Source: Flavobacteriaceae bacterium
GTDB lineage: Bacteria > Bacteroidota > Bacteroidia > Flavobacteriales > Flavobacteriaceae
Assembly: GCA_947482805.1 (NCBI GenBank)
Contig: CANKLK010000075.1
Coordinates: 1-10,428 of the forward strand
Direction: 5' to 3'
DNA: 10,428 nt
The position numbers and the translations under genes are program-made. Shown piece after piece: positions 6,160-10,428 of this stretch. Position 1 is the stretch's first letter. Each line of letters begins with the position of its first letter. A model generated the notes under the pieces. That model was given only the letters and a program-made list of their open reading frames with translations, did no database searches and was not told the DNA's origin.

Positions 6160-7149
6160 ATGTCGATAAAGAATATTCGTCTAGAAGTAATGCAATTTCT
6201 GGAAAATAAAGTAGAAGGTTTCATGGAAGAATATTTGATTCCAGTAGAAACAATATGGCAACCATCGGATTTTTTGCCTAATTCTGAAGATGAAAATTTC
6301 TTTGAAGAAGTAAAAGAACTTAGAGAAATTGCCAAAGATTTACCCTACGATTTTTGGGTAACATTGGTAGGCGATACCATAACCGAAGAAGCTTTGCCAA
6401 CCTACGAATCCTGGTTGATGGATGTTGATGGCGTTGGTCAGGTTGAAAATAATCCATGGAGCAAATGGGTGCGTCAGTGGACGGGAGAAGAAAATCGTCA
6501 TGGTGATTTGTTAAATAAATACTTGTATTTATCTGGGCGCGTAAACATGCGTGAAGTTGAAATTACAACGCAGCATTTAATTGCTGACGGATTTGATATA
6601 GGTACAGGACGTGATCCATACAAAAATTTTGTTTATACCAGTTTTCAGGAATTAGCAACTTATGTTTCTCATAATAGAGTTTCTCAAATCGCCAAACAAT
6701 ATGGCGACAAGAAATTATCAAAAATATGTAAAATGATTGCTGGAGATGAGATGCGTCATCATCATGCTTATAGCGAATTTGTAACCCAAATTTTTAAAGT
6801 TGACCCAAGCGAAATGCTATTGGCATTTAATTATATGATGAAGCAAAAAATAGTTATGCCAGCTCAATTCTTAAGAGAATCAGGTGAAAAAATAAGCTCT
6901 GCCTTTTTAAATTTTTCAGATTCTGCCCAACGAATTGGCGTTTATACAGCTGCTGATTATGTTGATATTATGCAAAAGTTAATTGAAAAATGGGAAATAG
7001 ATAAACTTTCTGGTTTGACAGACGAAGCAGAAAAAGCGAGAGATTATCTAATGAAATTACCAGCAAGAATGGCAAAAGTTTCTGAAAGATTAGTGATTCC
7101 TGTTGAATCTACAATTTTCAAATGGGTTGAACCAGCATTGATAAGATAA
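6160..7149 (+). CDS. Acyl-ACP desaturase, plant stearoyl-ACP-desaturase type
   Basis: Soluble di-iron enzyme that puts a cis double bond into acyl-ACP using oxygen and reduced ferredoxin, supplying unsaturated chains for membrane lipids. The 329-residue product shows every expected iron ligand of the ferritin-like four-helix bundle: E76 in GDTITEEALPTY, E111 and H114 in EENRH, E164 in SFQELATY, and E197 and H200 in DEMRH. The region after EENRH (GDLLNKYLYLSGRV) is almost the same as I recall it in the castor plastid enzyme, whose ligands are E105, E143, H146, E196, E229 and H232. No transit peptide or membrane segment is seen. The position of the double bond cannot be told from sequence. The gene follows plsC by three bases and is followed by a strong terminator, so the two form an operon. 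Confidence 0.95.
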   Translation: MSIKNIRLEVMQFLENKVEGFMEEYLIPVETIWQPSDFLPNSEDENFFEEVKELREIAKDLPYDFWVTLVGDTITEEALPTYESWLMDVDGVGQVENNPWSKWVRQWTGEENRHGDLLNKYLYLSGRVNMREVEITTQHLIADGFDIGTGRDPYKNFVYTSFQELATYVSHNRVSQIAKQYGDKKLSKICKMIAGDEMRHHHAYSEFVTQIFKVDPSEMLLAFNYMMKQKIVMPAQFLRESGEKISSAFLNFSDSAQRIGVYTAADYVDIMQKLIEKWEIDKLSGLTDEAEKARDYLMKLPARMAKVSERLVIPVESTIFKWVEPALIR

Positions 7150-7177
7150 TAGAAAAAAGAGAATAGAATATAGACTT

Positions 7178-7206
7178 AAATCCTTTCTGTAAAGAGAGGA
7201 TTTTTT
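7178..7206 (+). terminator. Intrinsic terminator of the plsC-desaturase operon
   Basis: AAATCCTTTCT (7178-7188) pairs with AGAGAGGATTT (7193-7203) over 11 bases with one G-U pair. The loop is GUAA, a GNRA-class tetraloop, and the T run continues to 7206. It lies 29 bases after the desaturase stop and only 13 bases before the ATG of the HD-domain gene, with no promoter visible in between. Confidence 0.85.
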
Positions 7207-7219
7207 AAATTAAATAAGC

Positions 7220-7864
7220 ATGTCCATAATTGATAAAACGATTTTTTTTGTAAAACAACAATTAGAAAATGCCGAAGGCGGACACGATTGGTTTCACATT
7301 GAACGGGTTTACAAAAATTCAATTTTAATTGCTCAGGAAGAAGAATGCGATTTGATAGTCGTAAAGTTAGGTGCGTTACTTCACGATATAGCTGACAGTA
7401 AATTTCACGATGGAGACGAGACGATTGGTCCCAAAACAGCGAGAGCTTTTTTAGAAAGTGAAAATGTTTTTGAGGAGACGATTAATCACGTCATAAATAT
7501 CATTGAAAACATATCGTTTAAAGGCGGAAATTTTGAAAACAAATTCAGCTCAAAAGAACTTAAAATTGTTCAGGATGCCGATCGGTTAGATGCTATTGGC
7601 GCCATTGGAATCGCAAGAACATTCAATTACGGAGGCTTTAAAAACAGAGCGCTTTATAATCCTTCTATTGTACCAAATCTCAACATGTCTAAAGAGGAAT
7701 ATAAAAATTCGAATTCACCAACATTGAATCATTTTTACGAAAAGTTATTGTTACTAAAAGATAAAATGAATACGGCTACTGGGAAGAAAATTGCTTTAGA
7801 ACGCCACAAATACATGGAGAATTTCCTTTCGCAGTTTTATGCCGAGTGGGAAGGGGAAAAATAG
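7220..7864 (+). CDS. HD-domain metal-dependent phosphohydrolase (YedJ-like)
   Basis: A stand-alone HD-superfamily hydrolase, probably cytoplasmic, acting on an unknown phosphorylated (perhaps nucleotide) substrate. The 214-residue product carries the metal-binding set: H26 within GGHDWFHIERVY, the H55-D56 doublet in ALLHDIADSKF, and D119 in QDADRLDAIGAIG. This arrangement, with the GIARTF stretch after the last aspartate, matches the YedJ-like group of unlinked HD hydrolases. There is no partner domain such as RelA synthetase or a response-regulator receiver. The start just after the operon terminator leaves no visible promoter, so expression may depend on read-through from the lipid operon or on an unrecognised promoter. 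Its TAG stop is formed by the end of the repeat at 7861-7920. Confidence 0.85.
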   Translation: MSIIDKTIFFVKQQLENAEGGHDWFHIERVYKNSILIAQEEECDLIVVKLGALLHDIADSKFHDGDETIGPKTARAFLESENVFEETINHVINIIENISFKGGNFENKFSSKELKIVQDADRLDAIGAIGIARTFNYGGFKNRALYNPSIVPNLNMSKEEYKNSNSPTLNHFYEKLLLLKDKMNTATGKKIALERHKYMENFLSQFYAEWEGEK

Positions 7865-7920
7865 TGTTCAGTTTTCAGTCACAGTTTACAACTCTATTTC
7901 TGAGACTGAGGACTAACTAT
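7861..7920. repeat. Intergenic imperfect palindrome, copy 1 (ATAGT...ACTAT)
   Basis: This 60-bp element fills the gap between two convergent genes. It starts ATAGTGTTCAGTTTTCAGTC and ends ACTAACTAT. The cores TCAGTCACAG (left) and CTGAGACTGA (right) are complementary at 9 of 10 positions, and the outer ATAGT/ACTAT ends are complementary. The first 30 bases agree with copy 2 (10218-10298) at 28 positions. The TAG in the left end is the stop of the HD gene and the TAG read from the right end is the stop of the hydratase gene. There is no T tract, so it is not a standard terminator. It codes for nothing I can see. Confidence 0.75.
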
Positions 7921-8699
7921 TTTCTTGAAAACTCAGCTTTCCTTTTTTCCAAAAAAGCAGTAGTTCCTTCTTTAAAATCTTCAGTTCCAAAACATTTCCC
8001 AAAGTTTCTGATTTCGGTTTCAAAACCATTTACACCGTCTTTGAAATTAGCATTAATTGCTTTTATGGCTCTGCCAATGGCAAATGGTGAATTGCGCATA
8101 ATTTTAGTAGCAATGCCTTTTGTAAAATCTATAAGCTCGCCTTGTGGCACCACATGATTTACTAATCCGTTACGTAAAGCATCTTCTGCAGAAATCATTC
8201 CGGCAGTCATTATCATTTCCATAGCACGACCTTTTCCAATTAATTGTGGCAAACGTTGCGTTCCACCATAACCCGGAATTACACCGAGTGAAACTTCAGG
8301 TAAACCCATTTTTGCATTATCAGAGGCAATTCTGAAATGACATGCCATCGCTAATTCCAATCCACCACCAAGGGCAAAACCATTTACAGCTGCGATTACT
8401 GGTTTTTTCAGGTTTTCAACAAAATCAAAAAGTAATTCTTGTCCTTGTGCCGCTAATTGAGCTCCTTCTTGAATGGTAAAACTTACAAACTCTGAAATAT
8501 CAGCACCGGCTACAAAAGCTTTTTCACCTTCTCCGGTGATGATAATAACTCTTACATCAGATTTACTTTCCAGATTTTCAAAAGCGTCATGTAATTCCTG
8601 AATGGTCGCTCTGTTTAGTGCATTTAATTTTGACGGCCGATTGATAGTAATCTGTCCAATGCCGTTTTCTGCTGTTACAATAATGTTTTCGAAGCTCAT
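7917..8699 (-). CDS. Enoyl-CoA hydratase/isomerase family protein (crotonase-type)
   Basis: Crotonase-fold enzyme, probably hydrating trans-2-enoyl-CoA in fatty-acid or branched-chain degradation. The 260-residue product is the standard length. The oxyanion-hole segment AGADISEF is at 64-71. NGFALGGGLELAMACH (106-121) carries the first catalytic glutamate (E115). LPEVSLGVIPGYGGTQRL (133-150) carries the second (E135). These correspond to E144 and E164 of rat mitochondrial enoyl-CoA hydratase, so hydratase rather than only isomerase activity is expected. The exact substrate is not deducible; a 3-hydroxybutyryl-CoA dehydratase role is possible. The gene follows the histidine kinase by 50 bases on the same strand, without a visible promoter or terminator in the gap, so co-transcription is likely. 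Its TAG stop lies in the end of repeat copy 1. Confidence 0.94.
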   Translation of the reverse strand: MSFENIIVTAENGIGQITINRPSKLNALNRATIQELHDAFENLESKSDVRVIIITGEGEKAFVAGADISEFVSFTIQEGAQLAAQGQELLFDFVENLKKPVIAAVNGFALGGGLELAMACHFRIASDNAKMGLPEVSLGVIPGYGGTQRLPQLIGKGRAMEMIMTAGMISAEDALRNGLVNHVVPQGELIDFTKGIATKIMRNSPFAIGRAIKAINANFKDGVNGFETEIRNFGKCFGTEDFKEGTTAFLEKRKAEFSRK

Positions 8700-8720
8700 A
8701 AGATAATTTATTAAATACTG

Positions 8721-8749
8721 TAATTTGTGATAATCTGTGAAATCTGTGT
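8721..8749. repeat. Short 10-bp periodic repeat between kinase and hydratase genes
   Basis: Three near-identical units follow each other: TAATTTGTGA, TAATCTGTGA and AATCTGTGT. They occupy more than half of the 50-base gap between the two minus-strand genes. Such AATCTGTG runs look like a dispersed intergenic repeat rather than a promoter or terminator; there is no hairpin or TAnnTTTG box here. Its role is unknown. Confidence 0.5.
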
Positions 8750-10219
8750 TTACTTAACAATAGGCAACGAAACAAAAAACGTTGTTCCTTTCTCTAGTTC
8801 AGTTTCAAATGTAATAGTTCCTTTGTAATTTTCTATAATGTTTTTGATAATTCCTAGGCCCAAACCCATTCCGCTTGTTTTGGTTGTAAATTTTGGTTCA
8901 AAAACGTGTTCAATATTATTTGATTCAATCCCAATTCCGTTGTCTTCAACTGTAATGATCACATCGTTTTCTACTTCGTTAACCGAAACCAAAACTTTTT
9001 TTTCTTCCTGTTCATCCGGAATAGATTGAATAGCATTTTTAACCAAATTGGTGATAATACGAATCAGTTGTGTTCTGTCGATTTTCGAAATAACATATTC
9101 TTTATTGCTTTTAAAAACAATAAAATCTTCATTGAAAATGTCCAAAGCTAATTCTACTACTTGCACCACATTGAGCGTTTCATTTTGTTGAGCTGGCATT
9201 GAGGCAAAGTTTGAAAAGGCGGAAGCCACAGCACTCATTGTATCAATTTGTTGAATCAATGTTTTGGAATAATCGTTAAGTTTTTGTTTTAATTCGGGGT
9301 CATTGGCATCAAATTTTCGCTGGAAACTTTGTACTGTCAAACGCATAGGCGTTAACGGATTTTTGATTTCATGGGCGACTTGTTTTGCCATTTCGCGCCA
9401 AGCCTGTTCGCGTTCACTTTGGGCAAGCATAGTGGCACTGTCTTCCAGTTTATCTACCATTTTATTGTAAGCATTAATCAATGAATTAATTTCGCGGCTA
9501 TTGGCTTCAATAACGATTTTTTCGTTCTTTTGGTTCAAACTTGTTTCATTGATTTTATCCGAGATAGTCTTTAATGATTTGGTTATATAACTCGCAAGAA
9601 AATAGGCCAAAGCAAAAGCTATAATCAGCATAAAAGAATAGACTTGGCTCAAACGAAGCAAAAATTGTTGCAATTCAGTTTCATAAAAGCCATCATCTTC
9701 AACATACGGGATATTCAAAATGCCCAGAGGCTTGAATTTATCATCTTTGATTTGACTATAAGAAGACCGGTTTTTTAATCCATTTACAGTCTTAATGTCA
9801 ACATATCTTTTCTCGACAGACGACTGAACAAGTTTTAGCACATAATTTGGAATCGGCGCCGCCACTTTATCAACAGAAAAGGAAGCTTTGGAAGATTTTA
9901 ACAACTTTCCGTTTAACCCATAAATATTTATTTCAAGGTTATGAATATCTGCCAACTCATGGATTTTATCTTTAAAAATCAGCGGTAGATTTTTCTCTGT
10001 AAGCGGATAGGTTGTATTGGTAAGTACATAATTGATATGTTCTTTTATGGCGAATTCTTTTTGGTCTAACCTTTTTTGATGGTAGTCTTTGGCTTCATTT
10101 TTAAACTGGATAATCGAAATGGAAGCCATCAAAATAGAAGCAATTAATATCAATATTATCATCGATAGGAAAATCCTAATACGAAGGGAAAGCATTGACA
10201 TTTTGAAGCCGTTGAGCAT
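8750..10219 (-). CDS. Membrane sensor histidine kinase (NtrY-like)
   Basis: Inner-membrane sensor kinase. The 489-residue product has a transmembrane segment at about 15-38, an extracytoplasmic sensor region (about 39-192), a second membrane segment (about 194-213), a HAMP-like linker (about 210-262) and a HisKA domain with the phospho-acceptor H283 in VAHEIKNPLTPMRL. The ATPase domain has the N box around NLVKNAIQSI (391-400), the G1 box DNGIG (426-430) and the G2 box SGMGLGLGI (449-457). The HEIKNPLTP form is typical of NtrY/AtoS-like kinases. All catalytic residues are intact. The signal is unknown and no response regulator is in the window. The first ATG (10219) lies inside repeat copy 2; M7 (10201) or M9 (10195) could be the true start and would leave the first membrane segment whole. 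The gene is followed by the hydratase on the same strand. Confidence 0.93.
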   Translation of the reverse strand: MLNGFKMSMLSLRIRIFLSMIILILIASILMASISIIQFKNEAKDYHQKRLDQKEFAIKEHINYVLTNTTYPLTEKNLPLIFKDKIHELADIHNLEINIYGLNGKLLKSSKASFSVDKVAAPIPNYVLKLVQSSVEKRYVDIKTVNGLKNRSSYSQIKDDKFKPLGILNIPYVEDDGFYETELQQFLLRLSQVYSFMLIIAFALAYFLASYITKSLKTISDKINETSLNQKNEKIVIEANSREINSLINAYNKMVDKLEDSATMLAQSEREQAWREMAKQVAHEIKNPLTPMRLTVQSFQRKFDANDPELKQKLNDYSKTLIQQIDTMSAVASAFSNFASMPAQQNETLNVVQVVELALDIFNEDFIVFKSNKEYVISKIDRTQLIRIITNLVKNAIQSIPDEQEEKKVLVSVNEVENDVIITVEDNGIGIESNNIEHVFEPKFTTKTSGMGLGLGIIKNIIENYKGTITFETELEKGTTFFVSLPIVK

Positions 10220-10298
10220 AGTGTTCAGTTTTCAGTCGCAGTTTTCAGTCGCAGTTTTCAGATGTTTTCTGTAAACTGAGACTGAGACCGTGAACTAT
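10218..10298. repeat. Intergenic imperfect palindrome, copy 2 (ATAGT...ACTAT)
   Basis: This 81-bp element has ATAGT at 10218-10222 and ACTAT at 10294-10298. The left arm is related to copy 1 at 28 of its first 30 bases. The reverse complement of the right arm (from TGTAAACTGAGACTGAGACC) matches the left arm at about 16 of 20 core positions, so it can fold into a long imperfect hairpin. It is in the same orientation as copy 1 and is longer because a 13-bp unit is repeated in its left arm. It occupies the whole gap between the membrane-protein gene and the kinase, supplies the TAG stop of the former and includes the first ATG of the latter. Confidence 0.75.
10226..10261. repeat. 13-bp tandem repeat inside palindrome copy 2
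   Basis: CAGTTTTCAGTCG occurs at 10226-10238 and 10239-10251 without a mismatch, followed by a partial third copy CAGTTTTCAG at 10252-10261. Copy 1 of the element holds a single unit, so the number of units differs between copies, as expected from replication slippage. Confidence 0.8.
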
Positions 10299-10428
10299 TT
10301 TCTCTCGCGAATTCTTTTATAAAATTTAAACCCAAGCATTATCAAAATCGAAAACAGAACAATTCCGATTACGCCATAAATCCAGTTGAAAGCATTTTTT
10401 AAAATTAAAAAAAAAACCACGGCAAACA
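10295..10428 (-). CDS. Membrane protein, C-terminal fragment (start outside the window)
   Basis: The reverse strand is open from the window edge to a TAG at 10295-10297, giving 43 residues. They contain hydrophobic stretches at about residues 1-9 (FAVVFFLIL) and 15-32 (WIYGVIGIVLFSILIMLG), then a strongly basic tail ending KRIRERK. By the positive-inside rule the tail should be cytoplasmic. The family cannot be named from this fragment. The gene is co-directional with the kinase, 75 bases upstream of its first ATG, so it may belong to the same transcript. Its stop is formed by the end of repeat copy 2. Confidence 0.6.
   Translation of the reverse strand, partial: FAVVFFLILKNAFNWIYGVIGIVLFSILIMLGFKFYKRIRERK

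Noticed and set aside
5781..6335. Minus-strand open frames opposite plsC and the desaturase start
   Set aside because: Shadows of strongly conserved plus-strand genes.
7861..7920. Classical bidirectional terminator between convergent genes
   Set aside because: Pairing is imperfect and there is no T tract on either strand; it shares sequence with copy 2, which is not between convergent genes, so a repeat element explains it better.
7846..8157. 103-codon plus-strand frame running through the repeat and opposite the hydratase
   Set aside because: Starts in the end of the HD gene, crosses the palindrome and is then antisense to the hydratase; no similarity to any family.
8587..8775. 62-codon minus-strand frame across the hydratase start and the 10-bp repeat
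   Set aside because: Out of frame with both neighbours and built partly from repeat sequence.
8838..9029. Plus-strand frame opposite the kinase ATPase domain
   Set aside because: Antisense shadow of conserved G1/G2 box coding sequence.
10089..10274. Plus-strand frame opposite the kinase N-terminus and through palindrome copy 2
   Set aside because: Antisense to the first membrane segment of the kinase and ends in repeat sequence; no support as a gene.
10218..10298. CRISPR array
   Set aside because: Repeat units are 13 bp, directly abutting and without spacers, and there are no cas genes nearby.
1..10428. Defence island, prophage or integrated element
   Set aside because: All identifiable genes are core chromosomal functions with similar base composition; no integrase, transposase, toxin-antitoxin or phage gene is present. 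dprA and recA are ordinary housekeeping or competence genes.

Overview
The window reads as a stretch of ordinary chromosome from a low-GC member of the Bacteroidota, most likely Flavobacterium or a close relative. Three things point there. There is a protein with HU-CCDC81-type domains, found in that phylum. The -7 promoter boxes follow the phylum consensus TAnnTTTG, and start codons lack Shine-Dalgarno sequences. DprA, TrpS, RecA and a plant-type acyl-ACP desaturase all have a flavobacterial look. No phage, transposase, CRISPR array, tRNA or rRNA was seen.

Layout. Positions 1-482 (minus) hold the N-terminal part of an HU-CCDC81 envelope/division-type protein, divergent from dprA (584-1696, plus). 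dprA converges on trpS (1699-2676, minus) with only 2 bases between the stop codons. trpS is divergent from a lysophospholipid acyltransferase (2749-3489, plus). A small secreted lipoprotein (3655-4071, minus) lies downstream of recA (4168-5172, minus), separated from it by a strong intrinsic terminator. A second acyltransferase (5422-6156, plus) and an acyl-ACP desaturase (6160-7149, plus) form a two-gene lipid operon that ends in a textbook terminator. An HD-domain phosphohydrolase (7220-7864, plus) converges on an enoyl-CoA hydratase (7917-8699, minus). The hydratase lies downstream of an NtrY-like sensor histidine kinase (8750-10219, minus). The tail of a membrane protein (10295-10428, minus) closes the window.

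How the genes relate. DprA and RecA are functional partners in natural transformation (DprA loads RecA on incoming single strands), but here they are separately transcribed. The acyltransferase-desaturase pair is a coherent membrane-lipid module: the desaturase makes unsaturated acyl-ACP and the acyltransferase can place acyl chains on glycerolipid. The kinase and hydratase are co-directional and probably co-transcribed; no response regulator is in view.

Most notable non-coding content. Two related imperfect palindromes with ATAGT/ACTAT ends (7861-7920 and 10218-10298) lie as direct copies on either side of the kinase-hydratase pair. Their ends supply the TAG stop codons of all three genes that finish against them, and one also contains the annotated start codon of the kinase. 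A third, unrelated 10-bp periodic repeat sits between kinase and hydratase. Several promoters can be read directly. Two lie so close to the ATG that leaderless mRNAs are expected. I found no convincing new multi-gene system; the intergenic repeat family is the best lead.
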